A stretch of 64,000 bases of DNA from Rhizobium leguminosarum (GCF_002953715.1 NZ_CP025012.1:3736501-3800500); one strand, 5' to 3'; counted from the stretch's first letter, positions 44,850 to 54,299 are shown. The notes: generated by a model not told the origin, from the letters alone. Program-made: numbers and translations.

Positions 44850-45884
44850 ATGACAGCAGATATTTCACTCCGCCCGGCGGACCATCCGGCCGTCAAGTCA
44901 GGCAAGGTAGGTGTCCTGCTGGTCAATCTCGGCACGCCTGATGGCACCGACTATACCTCGATGCGCCGCTATCTCAGGGAATTCCTCACCGATCGACGGG
45001 TTATCGAATGGTCGCCCTGGAAATGGTATCCGATCCTGTTCGGCATCGTCCTCAACACCCGCCCGCAGAAGGTCGGCAAGGCCTATGAGCTGATCTGGAA
45101 CAAGGAGAAGAACGAAAGTTATCTGCGCACCTACACCCGCAATCAGTCGGAGCTGATGGCCGAGCGCCTGAAGGATCTTGCTGACGTCAAGGTCGACTGG
45201 GCGATGCGCTATGGTACGCCGTCGATCGCCTCGCGCATTGACGCGCTGAAGGAAGAGGGCTGCGACCGTATCGTGCTCTTCCCGCTCTATCCGCAATATG
45301 CGGCGGCGACGACCGCCACCGTCAACGACAAGGCCTTCCACAAGCTGCTCTCGATGCGCTGGCAGCCGGCGCTACGCACCGTTCCCGCCTATCATGACGA
45401 CGAGACCTATATCGAAGCGCTCGCCGCGTCGGTCGAAAGGCATCTTTCGACCCTCGACTGGAAGCCCGAGATGCTGCTCGCCTCTTTCCACGGCATTCCG
45501 ATGTCCTATTTCAAGCAAGGCGATCCCTACTACTGTCAATGCCAGAAGACCGGCCGGCTGCTGCGCGAGCGGCTCGGGCTGAACAAGGAAAACTTCATGG
45601 TCACCTTCCAGTCCCGCTTCGGGCCGGAGGAATGGCTGCAGCCGTATACCGACAAGACGGTGGAGAAGCTCGCCAAGGACGGCGTCAAGCGTATCGCTGT
45701 CATCAATCCCGGCTTCGTCTCCGACTGTCTGGAGACGCTGGAGGAAATCGCCGAGCAGGCGGCCCATTCCTTCCATGAGAACGGCGGCGAGAAGTTCGCG
45801 CATATTCCCTGCCTCAACGACGGCCAGGACGGCATGAAGGTGCTGGAAAAGGTCGTCCGTCGCGAATTGCAGGGCTGGGTCTGA
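44850..45884 (+). CDS. hemH: Ferrochelatase
   Basis: Inserts ferrous iron into protoporphyrin IX, the last haem-synthesis step. The protein is 344 residues. GVLLVNLGTPDG at the N-terminus, FSMR-like catalytic loop SFHGIPMSYFKQGDPYYCQC and FQSRFGPEEWLQPYTD with the conserved Glu are present. The start at 44850 (MTADISL) matches the family; an ATG at 44814 is in frame. Confidence 0.96.
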   Translation: MTADISLRPADHPAVKSGKVGVLLVNLGTPDGTDYTSMRRYLREFLTDRRVIEWSPWKWYPILFGIVLNTRPQKVGKAYELIWNKEKNESYLRTYTRNQSELMAERLKDLADVKVDWAMRYGTPSIASRIDALKEEGCDRIVLFPLYPQYAAATTATVNDKAFHKLLSMRWQPALRTVPAYHDDETYIEALAASVERHLSTLDWKPEMLLASFHGIPMSYFKQGDPYYCQCQKTGRLLRERLGLNKENFMVTFQSRFGPEEWLQPYTDKTVEKLAKDGVKRIAVINPGFVSDCLETLEEIAEQAAHSFHENGGEKFAHIPCLNDGQDGMKVLEKVVRRELQGWV

Positions 45885-46067
45885 GAGACACCTTCAGAAA
45901 GCGGCATCGGACGAGTAGCTCATAACAGCCCAATGACTTAACCGAAACGGAACCTCCTTTTCACTTGGAGCCCGGGCGGTTGCGTCCTCATTTCTTCCTC
46001 GCAAATAACGTGCTAACTCACCAAATGAGTTGGGCAGGCGCGCATGCGCCGATAGGAGGAATTTTTC

Positions 46068-47108
46068 ATGCTGTTCGGCGGCTTCGACATCGTCGTGATC
46101 GTGCTGGTCATCTTCGTCATCCTGGTGCTCTTTGCCGGGATCAAGACCGTGCCGCAGGGCTACCGCTATACGATCGAGCGCTTCGGGCGTTATACCCGCA
46201 CGCTGGAGCCAGGCCTCAACCTGATCACCCCCTTCATCGAGCGCGTCGGCGCTAAGTTGAACGTGATGGAGCAGGTACTGAACGTGCCGACCCAGGAGGT
46301 GATCACCAAGGATAACGCCTCGGTTTCGGCCGATGCCGTCTCCTTCTATCAGGTGCTGAACGCCGCCCAGGCTGCCTATCAGGTCTCCAACCTCGAAAAC
46401 GCCATCCTCAATCTCACCATGACCAACATCCGCTCGGTCATGGGTTCGATGGATCTCGACGAGCTGCTCTCCAACCGCGATGCGATCAACGACCGGCTGC
46501 TGCGCGTCGTCGACGAGGCCGTGCATCCCTGGGGCATCAAGGTCACCCGCGTCGAGATCAAGGACATCCAGCCGCCGCGCGACCTCGTTGATGCGATGGC
46601 CCGCCAGATGAAGGCTGAGCGCGAGAAACGGGCGCAGGTGCTGGAGGCCGAAGGCTCGCGCAACGCGCAGATCCTCAGGGCCGAAGGCGCCAAGCAATCT
46701 GCCATCCTGCAGGCCGAAGGCCAGCGGGAGGCCGCCTTCCGCAACGCCGAAGCCCGCGAGCGCCTGGCCGAGGCCGAAGCCAAGGCGACGAAGATGGTTT
46801 CGGAAGCGATCGCCGCCGGCGACATCCAGGCGATCAATTATTTCGTCGCCCAGAAATACACCGAAGCGCTCACCTCGATCGGTTCGGCGCCCAATTCCAA
46901 GATCGTGATGATGCCGATGGAAGCCTCTTCCATCCTCAGCTCGCTTGGTGGCATCGGCGCCATTGCCCGCGAAGTCTTCGGCGACGCCGGCAACAGCCCG
47001 TCGACGCCGCTGCCCGTGCCGCCGCGTCCGCGCCCCGCACCGGCGCGCTCGACGCCGCCGATCAATCCGTCGACCCCCAATCCTTTCAATCCCGAGCAGG
47101 AGCGATAA
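46068..47108 (+). CDS. SPFH/band-7 membrane protein (QmcA type)
   Basis: Protein of 346 residues with one N-terminal transmembrane helix (IVVIVLVIFVILVLF). The SPFH domain (about 25-190) includes VPQGYRYTIERFGRYTRTL and VEIKDIQPPRDL. A charged Ala/Glu-rich coiled coil (about 190-260) and a Pro-rich tail follow. GGAGGAA precedes the ATG. It is paired with an NfeD gene 3 bases downstream, as is usual. It likely organises membrane microdomains or protects membrane proteases. Confidence 0.95.
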   Translation: MLFGGFDIVVIVLVIFVILVLFAGIKTVPQGYRYTIERFGRYTRTLEPGLNLITPFIERVGAKLNVMEQVLNVPTQEVITKDNASVSADAVSFYQVLNAAQAAYQVSNLENAILNLTMTNIRSVMGSMDLDELLSNRDAINDRLLRVVDEAVHPWGIKVTRVEIKDIQPPRDLVDAMARQMKAEREKRAQVLEAEGSRNAQILRAEGAKQSAILQAEGQREAAFRNAEARERLAEAEAKATKMVSEAIAAGDIQAINYFVAQKYTEALTSIGSAPNSKIVMMPMEASSILSSLGGIGAIAREVFGDAGNSPSTPLPVPPRPRPAPARSTPPINPSTPNPFNPEQER

Positions 47109-47111
47109 GCC

Positions 47112-47567
47112 ATGCTGGCGAAGATCGTCGCCGAACTCGGTCCGTGGAGCTGGTGGGTCGCAGGCCTCGTGCTGCTCGCCGCCGAGATGATCGTTCCCGG
47201 CTTCTTCCTGGTCTGGATCGGCCTTGCCGCCTTGATCGTCGGCGCGCTGTCGCTGCTCTTCTGGGACAGCGCCTTCTGGGTCTGGGAGTTGCAGGCGATC
47301 CTTTTTGCGCTTCTCGCCGTTGCCACGACCTTCGCCGGCCGCCGGCTGACGCTGCGCAACGCCACGACCGACGAGCCCTTTCTCAATCAGCGCGGTGCCA
47401 GCCTCGTCGGCCGCACCGCCACATTGCACGAACCGATCCGCGAGGGCCGCGGCCGCATCCGCCTCGACGATACGCTATGGCAGGTGATGGGGCCCGATCT
47501 GCCCGTCGGAACGCAGGTGAAGGTGGTGTCGAGCAACGGCCGCGACCTGACGGTCGAGCCCGTCTGA
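47112..47567 (+). CDS. NfeD-family membrane protein
   Basis: Protein of 151 residues with two to three hydrophobic segments (WSWWVAGLVLLAAEMIVPGF and following), then a C-terminal OB fold with LVGRTATLHEPIREGRGRI and VKVVSSNGRDLTVEPV. It partners the upstream SPFH protein in bacterial flotillin-like assemblies. Confidence 0.93.
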   Translation: MLAKIVAELGPWSWWVAGLVLLAAEMIVPGFFLVWIGLAALIVGALSLLFWDSAFWVWELQAILFALLAVATTFAGRRLTLRNATTDEPFLNQRGASLVGRTATLHEPIREGRGRIRLDDTLWQVMGPDLPVGTQVKVVSSNGRDLTVEPV

Positions 47568-47595
47568 TCAAATAACTCTGGTCAAACGAAGCTGA

Positions 47596-48591
47596 TCAGG
47601 CGACGCCGATGCGCAGCAAGTCGTGGAAATGCACCAGCCCGACCGGCCGGCGGTCATCGTCGATGACGATCAGCGCGCCGATATGATGCTGGTTGAGCAG
47701 CGCCAGGGCAGCGGTCGCCAGCACCGTCGGCTTCACCGTCTTGGGCGTCCGCGTCATGATGTCGTCGACGGTAAGCTCGGCAAGATTGCGCGTCAGGTTG
47801 CGCGCCATGTCGCCTTCGGTGACGATGCCGCAGAGCCGCCCATCCTCGTCCAACACGCCGACGCAGCCGAAATGCTTGCGCGACAGTACCGTGATCGCCT
47901 CCGGCATCGGTGTGCCCTGGGCAACGAGCGGCAGCCGCTCGCCGGTATGCATGATATCGGCGACATGCATCAGGCTCGCGCCTAGCTTGCCGCCCGGATG
48001 AAAGACGTGGAAATCCGTGGCGGTAAAGCCGCGCGCCTCCAAAAGCGCCACCGCCAGCGCGTCGCCGATTGCAAGCTGCATCAGCGTCGAGGTCGTCGGC
48101 GCCAGCCCATTGGGGCAGGCCTCCTGTTCGTTCGGCATCAGAAGGACGATATCGGCGGCGGCGGCGAGCGAGGAACCTTCGCTGCAGGTGATCGCGATCA
48201 GCGGAATGGAGAAGCGCCGCGTGAAAGAAATGATGCTTTTGAGCTCGGCGCTCTCGCCGCCTTTGGAAATCGCCAGCACGACGTCATCGCGCGCGATCAT
48301 GCCGAGATCGCCGTGATTGGCCTCCGCCGCATGCACGAAAAAGGCGGGCGTTCCCGTCGAAGCGAATGTTGCCGCGAGCTTGGCGCCGATATGCCCGCTC
48401 TTGCCGACGCCGGTGACGATGACGCGCCCGGAGATGTCGCCGATCACTTCGACCGCCCGTGTGAAAGGACCGGCCAAGCCATTGTCAAAAGCCTGTTCGA
48501 GCGCTTCAAGACCGCGTCTTTCGGTCTCTATCGTGCGTTTTGCCGATTCGAGCACGCTGTTTTCAACGAGGTTGATCGCTCTTCTGTTCAT
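47596..48591 (-). CDS. kdsD: Arabinose-5-phosphate isomerase (KpsF/GutQ)
   Basis: Interconverts ribulose-5-P and arabinose-5-P for KDO synthesis in lipopolysaccharide or capsule. The protein is 331 residues. The SIS domain (about 40-185) has VTGVGKSGHIGAKLAATFAS and AISKGGESAE. Two CBS domains (about 205-325) follow. Adjacent to outer-membrane genes, in keeping with an envelope role. Confidence 0.94.
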   Translation of the reverse strand: MNRRAINLVENSVLESAKRTIETERRGLEALEQAFDNGLAGPFTRAVEVIGDISGRVIVTGVGKSGHIGAKLAATFASTGTPAFFVHAAEANHGDLGMIARDDVVLAISKGGESAELKSIISFTRRFSIPLIAITCSEGSSLAAAADIVLLMPNEQEACPNGLAPTTSTLMQLAIGDALAVALLEARGFTATDFHVFHPGGKLGASLMHVADIMHTGERLPLVAQGTPMPEAITVLSRKHFGCVGVLDEDGRLCGIVTEGDMARNLTRNLAELTVDDIMTRTPKTVKPTVLATAALALLNQHHIGALIVIDDDRRPVGLVHFHDLLRIGVA

Positions 48592-48716
48592 GAAGTTGCG
48601 TTAGACCTTTTCACTTTCCAAGTCCACCCCGCACTCTTTCCGAAATGTGAACAGCGCCCGCCGCCGGCAACGAATGGTTAACCACAAGGCTTTACCTTTG
48701 GGTAAGAACCGAAAGC

Positions 48717-50276
48717 ATGTCAGGCGCGAATTGCATGGGCCAGCCAAAACAGACGAGCAGTGTGAGGCCGCTCCGCGCCATGAGCCGTGCCGTCTCCTTT
48801 GCCGTGCTGGGTGGCCTGCTTCTCAGCCAGACAGCAGCCTTCGCGCAGTCCACCTCGCCGCAGCCGGCAAACGGCCGCTCCGCCGCCTCCCAGGATAACC
48901 GCGCCACCAACAACGCCGCATCCGCCGCCGGCTTCGATGACGAGACCGGCGATAGCGCCACTCCTGCGGCAAACGGCGCGACTGAGAACGCGGATGATAG
49001 CCAGCAGCGGCCGGCCATACCGGATGCACAAGCCGGCGACGACATTACCGGTTCCATCCTCGACGAGGACATACGCCGGCTGAACACCCGTGAAGCGCCG
49101 CTCGACGAGACACTACCACGCCGCAGGGCTGCCGAAAGCGCCTCGACAGAGGAGACGCCGGGAATCCCGATCGGCACGTTTGTGCTCCGCCCGAGCGTCA
49201 CCCAGAGCATCAACACCGAAACCACCAAGGACGGCAATACCAGGCAGCGGCGCGCCTTTCTCGAAACGGATGCGGCAGCGACCCTGACTTCCGACTGGGG
49301 CCGGCACCAGCTGACCGTCACCTCCGAAGGCGCTTGGCAGAGGAATATCAGCGGCGAGGGCGAGGAGCAGCCTTCCTTTAAAATCAACAGCGATCTCAGG
49401 CTGGATCTTCCCGACGAGACGACCGCGCACCTGACCGCTGGCTATAATTTCTACCGTGAAGATACGGACGATCCCGACGCCATCGCCGACGCCGCACAGC
49501 AGTCGGACGTGCAGGAATTTTCGGCCGGCGCCTCCGTCCAACGCGATTTCGGCATCCTGCGCGGCACGACGGCACTGGCGCTGACCCGCTCGATCTATTC
49601 GGATGCCAAGCTTGCGAACGGCACCACCGTCGCCCTCAGCGATCGTAACCAGACGACGGGCACGCTGCGCGGCCGCGTCGGCTACGAACTGTCTCCCGCG
49701 CTCATTCCCTTCATCGAGGCGACGATCGGCCGTTCGGTCTATGACGAAACACGCGATTCTGCCGGTTACGAGCGTTCCGGCCACAGCTATGGCGCCAAGG
49801 CAGGCGTCGAGGTCGATCTCGGCGAAAAGCTGAAGGGTGAAGTCGGTGTCGGCTACGAGATGGCGGATTTCGAAGACAGCCGGCTGTCTTCGATCGATAC
49901 CGCCACGCTCGATGCAAGCCTGCTCTGGTCGCCGATCCGCGGCACCGATGTCAATCTCGACCTGCAGACGAGCATCCAGCCCTCGACCACGGCAGGCGAG
50001 AGCGGCTACGTCTCGCACGCGCTGACGACGACGGTCACTCACCAGCTGCGCGACAATCTGGTCGGGACGATGATCGGCGGGGTAATATGGCGCGATTATC
50101 CCACGGACAGCACCATCAACGACGAGCTCGTCTATACCGCCGCGACCGGCCTGACCTGGAACATCAACCGTTATCTCGATCTGACCAGTACACTCGGCTA
50201 CGAGCTGACGACGCGCAAGGAAGGCACCGATTCGCAGCAATGGCGAGCCGGCGTCGGTCTCAAGCTGAAACGCTAG
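48717..50276 (+). CDS. Outer-membrane beta-barrel protein
   Basis: Protein of 519 residues. A signal peptide (AVSFAVLGGLLLSQTAAFAQ) precedes a disordered Asn/Ala/Asp-rich stretch to about 140. A string of about 14-18 amphipathic strands follows (for example LRGRVGYELSPALIPFIEAT, GEVGVGYEMADFEDSRL). The last strand ends GVGLKLKR, so no C-terminal Phe. It resembles large rhizobial outer-membrane proteins (DUF2320-like). Function unknown. Confidence 0.82.
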   Translation: MSGANCMGQPKQTSSVRPLRAMSRAVSFAVLGGLLLSQTAAFAQSTSPQPANGRSAASQDNRATNNAASAAGFDDETGDSATPAANGATENADDSQQRPAIPDAQAGDDITGSILDEDIRRLNTREAPLDETLPRRRAAESASTEETPGIPIGTFVLRPSVTQSINTETTKDGNTRQRRAFLETDAAATLTSDWGRHQLTVTSEGAWQRNISGEGEEQPSFKINSDLRLDLPDETTAHLTAGYNFYREDTDDPDAIADAAQQSDVQEFSAGASVQRDFGILRGTTALALTRSIYSDAKLANGTTVALSDRNQTTGTLRGRVGYELSPALIPFIEATIGRSVYDETRDSAGYERSGHSYGAKAGVEVDLGEKLKGEVGVGYEMADFEDSRLSSIDTATLDASLLWSPIRGTDVNLDLQTSIQPSTTAGESGYVSHALTTTVTHQLRDNLVGTMIGGVIWRDYPTDSTINDELVYTAATGLTWNINRYLDLTSTLGYELTTRKEGTDSQQWRAGVGLKLKR

Positions 50277-50375
50277 AGCAATTCCAGCAAAACTGCGCAG
50301 CGGTTTTGCGTCCGGAATCACGTAAAGACAAAAAGATAGAGCATTCCGTGATCCGCAGAAAAGCGGAAACACTAG
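50275..50375. repeat. Palindromic intergenic repeat (variant copy C)
   Basis: GAGCAATTCCAGCAAAACTG ... CAGCGGTTTTGCGTCCGGAAT then CACGTAAAGACAAAAAGATAGAGC. It keeps the GCAAAA-CTG-GCGGTTTTGC core and the AAAGACAAA tail of copies at 13651 and 17562 but has different outer arms. Confidence 0.72.
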
Positions 50376-50378
50376 AAC

Positions 50379-50405
50379 GCCGCGCACCCGATTGGACGCG
50401 CGGCG
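50379..50405. terminator. Hairpin between convergent outer-membrane protein and galU genes
   Basis: CGCCGCGC-ACCCGATTGGA-C-GCGCGGCG stem of 8 bp. It has weak T tracts on both sides, so may act in both directions. Confidence 0.45.
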
Positions 50406-50430
50406 CTCATTTATATGCTGAGCGGAAACC

Positions 50431-51318
50431 TTATTTCAGGCCGGCAAGCAGTTCCCTGAAGCCGCCTTCGACGGAGGGACGGATATCGGCGCGTTCGAGC
50501 GCGAAGGCGACGTTTGCCAGGATGAAGCCGTCCTTGGCGCCGCAGTCGTAGGTCGCACCGCGGAAGTGGTAACCGGCGAAATCCTGTTCCTTCAGCAATT
50601 TCAGCATGCCGTCGGTGAGCTGGATCTCGTTACCGGCACCGCGCTCCTGGGTTTCGAGGATCTTGAAGATCTCCGGCTGCAGGATGTAGCGGCCGTTGAT
50701 GAAGAAGTTGGAAGGCGCCGTCCCCTTGGCAGGCTTTTCCACCATGCCGGTGATGCGGAAGCCGTCGCCGATCGCCTCGCCGACGCCGACGATGCCGTAT
50801 TTATGCGCCTGATCGGGCGCGCATTCCTCGACGGCGATGATATTGCCGCCGCTCTGGGCATAGAGATCGATCATGCCCTTCATGCAGCCCTTGTCACCCT
50901 TCATGATCATGTCAGGCAGCAGCAGTGCGAAGGGCTCGTCGCCGACGATCTCACGGGCGCACCACACGGCGTGGCCGAGGCCGAGCGGCTCCTGCTGGCG
51001 GGTGAAGCTCACCGTGCCGGCCTTCGGCAATTGCTGGGCGAGAAGGGTAATTTCCGCCTTCTTGGCACGCTCGCGAAGCGTCTGCTCCAGCTCGAAATGA
51101 ATGTCGAAATAATCTTCGATGACGTGCTTGTTGCGTCCGGTGACGAAAACCAGATGTTCGATCCCGGCCTCGATCGCCTCATCGACGACATATTGAATGA
51201 TTGGCTTGTCGACGACGGTCAACATTTCCTTCGGAACAGCCTTTGTCGCCGGCAGGAATCGCGTTCCCAACCCGGCAACCGGAAATACTGCTTTACGAAC
51301 TTTGTTGTGTTGAGCCAC
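50431..51318 (-). CDS. galU: UTP-glucose-1-phosphate uridylyltransferase
   Basis: Makes UDP-glucose for exopolysaccharide and lipopolysaccharide. The protein is 295 residues. The nucleotide-binding signature FPVAGLGTRFLPATKAVPKE is intact, and VDKPIIQYVVDEAIEAG and VEKPAKGTAPSNFFINGRYI are conserved. Single-gene unit. Confidence 0.97.
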   Translation of the reverse strand: MAQHNKVRKAVFPVAGLGTRFLPATKAVPKEMLTVVDKPIIQYVVDEAIEAGIEHLVFVTGRNKHVIEDYFDIHFELEQTLRERAKKAEITLLAQQLPKAGTVSFTRQQEPLGLGHAVWCAREIVGDEPFALLLPDMIMKGDKGCMKGMIDLYAQSGGNIIAVEECAPDQAHKYGIVGVGEAIGDGFRITGMVEKPAKGTAPSNFFINGRYILQPEIFKILETQERGAGNEIQLTDGMLKLLKEQDFAGYHFRGATYDCGAKDGFILANVAFALERADIRPSVEGGFRELLAGLK

Positions 51319-51522
51319 ACCCGGCCTCCTGCTTCGATCATATCGCTTTGGAAATAGAGCTTTTTAGCTTTAACTAGTATAGAATTGCTACTGTTTTGCA
51401 AATGGTGACCGCAGCGGATCGCCATGGTAAAGAATTTGTTGACTCCGTTCCTGTAGTCTCGGGTCTGGGCGGAAATGATGCCCCGCTGCACCAGAAACTG
51501 AAGATGACGGATACGACTGTCG

Positions 51523-52746
51523 ATGACCCAGAATCACAAAAACTCCCTTCGTGGTCTTGCTCTCGCCCTCATTGTCGCTGCCCAGGTGGCACTGGTCCCC
51601 GACAACGCGAAAGCTGATTCCCGCTTCCAGAAATGGATCGCGGATTTTTACCAGACTGCCGCTCAGAGTGGCATCAGTAAGGCAACCTATCAAAAGGCCT
51701 TTTCCGGGGTGAGCGAGCCCGATCCGACCGTGCTCGAAAAGGCTGCCTACCAGCCGGAATTCACCTCGAAGATCTGGGACTATGTCGATTCCCGCGTCAA
51801 CCCCTATACGGTCAAAATCGGCCGCGAGATGGCCGCCAAGCACGCAAGGACGCTCGCTGCGATCGAGCAGCGGTTCGGCGTCGACAAGACCATTTTGCTG
51901 GCCATCTGGTCGATGGAATCGAATTACGGCGCGGTTCTCGACAAGGACGACCGGCTGCACTACGTGCCGCGCGCCCTGGCAACGCTTGCCTATGCCGATC
52001 CGAGCCGCGCCAAATTCGCCAAGAAGCAGTTGGTCGCTGCGCTGAAGATCCTGCAGAACGGCGATGTGCCGGCACGCGAGATGACCGGCTCCTGGGCCGG
52101 CGCCATGGGCCACACCCAGTTCATCCCGACAAGCTACCTGCTTTATGCCGTCGATGCCGACGGCAACGGCCATCGCGATATCTGGAATTCTGTGCCTGAC
52201 GCGCTGGCGACCTCGGCCAATCTCCTGATGAAGAACGGCTGGGACACCGGCAAGACCTGGGGCTACGAGGTCGTCGTTCCCGCCGCAGTCGCCAAGCAGG
52301 CCGGCAAGAGCCACACGCTGGCCCAATGGGCGGCACTCGGCCTGACACGTCCGAACGGCAAGGCCTTCCGCGAGAGCGCCACCAAAGCCGTGCTGAAGAT
52401 GCCGGCCGGGCCCAGTGGCCCAGGCTTCCTGATGACCGCCAACTTCTACACCATCAAGAACTACAATGCCTCGGATAGCTACGCGCTTGCCGTCGGCCTG
52501 CTGGCCGACCAGATCGCCGGCTACGGCGGTATGCAACAGCGTTGGCCGCGCCCGGACGGCGCACTCGACATCACCGAGAAATTCGAGCTGCAGACCCGTC
52601 TGAAGACGCTCGGCTATTACAACGGCGAGGTCGACGGCAATTTCGGGTCGGGTTCGAAAGCGGCGATATCAGCCGTGCAGTCGCGCATCGGCATGCAGCC
52701 GGACGGTGAGCCCTCATTGCCGCTTCTGAACGCACTGCGCCGCTAG
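51523..52746 (+). CDS. MltB-type lytic murein transglycosylase
   Basis: Protein of 407 residues. A signal peptide (LALALIVAAQVALVPDNAKA) precedes an SLT_2/MltB domain (about 35-325) with catalytic Glu132 in WSMESNYGAV and GAMGHTQFIPTSYL. A peptidoglycan-binding domain (about 340-405, LKTLGYYNGEVDGNFGSGS) follows. It cleaves glycan strands in the periplasm. The next gene is a DUF459 SGNH hydrolase-like protein. Confidence 0.95.
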   Translation: MTQNHKNSLRGLALALIVAAQVALVPDNAKADSRFQKWIADFYQTAAQSGISKATYQKAFSGVSEPDPTVLEKAAYQPEFTSKIWDYVDSRVNPYTVKIGREMAAKHARTLAAIEQRFGVDKTILLAIWSMESNYGAVLDKDDRLHYVPRALATLAYADPSRAKFAKKQLVAALKILQNGDVPAREMTGSWAGAMGHTQFIPTSYLLYAVDADGNGHRDIWNSVPDALATSANLLMKNGWDTGKTWGYEVVVPAAVAKQAGKSHTLAQWAALGLTRPNGKAFRESATKAVLKMPAGPSGPGFLMTANFYTIKNYNASDSYALAVGLLADQIAGYGGMQQRWPRPDGALDITEKFELQTRLKTLGYYNGEVDGNFGSGSKAAISAVQSRIGMQPDGEPSLPLLNALRR

Positions 52747-52808
52747 ATCGGGATGATCCCGGCCGGACCGGCCGGAAATCTCAATCCGCATTTGAATCAA
52801 GGAAGTAG

Positions 52809-52855
52809 GGCATGATACCGCCCGAAACCCCACACACTTTTCGGCATGATGCTCT
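52809..52855. repeat. Palindromic repeat (GCATGAT subfamily, inverted)
   Basis: GGCATGATACCGCCCGAAAC ... TTTTCGGCATGATGCTCT. It corresponds to the reverse orientation of the element at 54162-54275 (AGAGCATGATGCCGAAAAG). Confidence 0.7.
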
Positions 52856-52943
52856 ACAACAGGCAGAACCGTGACCTAGATAATAGCGGGAGTGGACGCT
52901 GGCCTACCCTGCGTGCAAGATGCCGGCAGATGCGGAACTGCCC

Positions 52944-54152
52944 ATGACGAAGAAAACTGATCGCACCCCAATCCGTTGGCTCGTGCTCGCCTTGGCGGCG
53001 GTTTCGCTATGCCTTGGCGTGTCTGCACCGGTGCATGTCGCCGAAGCCCAGGAGCAGCGCTACCAGCGCCGGTCAATCCTCGATTTTTTCCTCGGCCGAC
53101 GCTATCTCGACGACGCCCCGCAAGCCCCTGACGTCCAGCAGCCGAGACGCCAGCAGCGCAAACGCCCGCCGGCACCGAAGGCGATAGTCAATACCCGTAC
53201 CGCGCCGCCCGTACGGACCGTCGAAGAGGAGCCGGCGGTGCAGAAGCTCGGTGACGCCCGGACGATCCTGATCGTCGGCGATTTCCTGGCCAGCGGTCTC
53301 GGCGACGGCCTCACCGCCGCCTTCGAGACCTCGCCAGGCGTCGTCGTCGAAGCCCGCGGCAACGTCTCCTCAGGCCTTGTCCGCGACGATTATTACGACT
53401 GGCCGGAACAGCTGCCGAAGATGATCGATGAGCTGAAGCCGGCAATGGTCGTCGTCATGATCGGCGCCAACGACCGCCAGCAGATGGTGACCGACACCGC
53501 CAAGGAGAAATTCCGCACCGACGGCTGGTTCACCGAATACCGCCGCCGTGTCCTTTCTTTCGGCAAGGAGGTCACAGGCCGCAAGATCCCGCTGCTCTGG
53601 GTCGGCCTTCCTGCCTTCCAATCCGATTCGATGACGGCCGATGCCGTCCAGATGAACCAGCTCTACCGCAACCAGGTCGAAAGCATCGGCGGCGAATTCG
53701 TCGATATCTGGGATGGTTTCGTCGACGAAAACGGCAACTTCATCGTCACCGGTTCGGATGTGAACGGCCAGCAGGTACGCCTGCGCACCTCCGATGGCAT
53801 CAACCTTACCCAGGCCGGCCGGCGCAAGCTTGCCTTCTATGTGGAAAAACCGGCCCGGCGTCTTCTCGGCACGCAGGCGAGCCCCGATCTGGTCCGCCTC
53901 GACTCCAGCAATCTGCCTGGTCTCGGCCTTCCCGATAATCCGGTCGAACATACCGTGCCGATCAGCCTCTCCGATCCCAACCTCGATGGCGGCGCCGAGC
54001 TTCTCGGCGCCAGGCCGCCGCCTATCGCTTTGACGCGGTCGCCGCGCGACCTCCTGGTCGAGCAGGGCGAAATGACGCCCGCGCCTCCCGGCCGCGTTGA
54101 TGATTACCGCCTGCCTGCGGTTAAGGCGCCGGCCGAAGTCTCGGTCAAGTGA
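52944..54152 (+). CDS. DUF459 SGNH-hydrolase family exported protein
   Basis: Protein of 402 residues. A signal peptide (LVLALAAVSLCLGVSAPVHVAEA) is followed by a basic, Gln/Arg/Pro-rich linker and an SGNH-like domain (about 100-290). It has ILIVGDFLASGLGDGLT in place of GDS, the VVMIGANDRQQ block and the DGINLTQAGRRKLAFYV block (D..H position as N). The nucleophile region reads GDFLASG, so the catalytic Ser is not in the usual place. The start is tentative; 52920 is also in frame. Confidence 0.82.
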   Translation: MTKKTDRTPIRWLVLALAAVSLCLGVSAPVHVAEAQEQRYQRRSILDFFLGRRYLDDAPQAPDVQQPRRQQRKRPPAPKAIVNTRTAPPVRTVEEEPAVQKLGDARTILIVGDFLASGLGDGLTAAFETSPGVVVEARGNVSSGLVRDDYYDWPEQLPKMIDELKPAMVVVMIGANDRQQMVTDTAKEKFRTDGWFTEYRRRVLSFGKEVTGRKIPLLWVGLPAFQSDSMTADAVQMNQLYRNQVESIGGEFVDIWDGFVDENGNFIVTGSDVNGQQVRLRTSDGINLTQAGRRKLAFYVEKPARRLLGTQASPDLVRLDSSNLPGLGLPDNPVEHTVPISLSDPNLDGGAELLGARPPPIALTRSPRDLLVEQGEMTPAPPGRVDDYRLPAVKAPAEVSVK

Positions 54153-54161
54153 AAAGGCCGC

Positions 54162-54275
54162 TAGAGCATGATGCCGAAAAGTGTGAGCGGTTTTCGGACG
54201 ACATCATGCTTTAACTATATAATGTAGAACAGGATTCAGATTTTAGGCCGACCCGGCCTAAAATCATCCTGTTCT
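54162..54275. repeat. Palindromic repeat (GCATGAT subfamily)
   Basis: AGAGCATGATGCCGAAAAGTG ... GCGGTTTTCGGACGACATCATGCT, then GAACAGGATTCAGATTTTAGG ... CCTAAAATCATCCTGTTCT. Two nested stem-loops make a mosaic element of about 115 bases, related to copies at 52809 and 35401. Confidence 0.75.
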
Positions 54276-54299
54276 ATGTGGCTCTCCGCTTCGTCCCGT

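Noticed and set aside
45894..47429. A 511-codon minus-strand frame opposite the SPFH-NfeD pair
   Set aside because: The SPFH and NfeD proteins on the plus strand are unmistakable; the antisense product is low-complexity Arg/His/Gly-rich.
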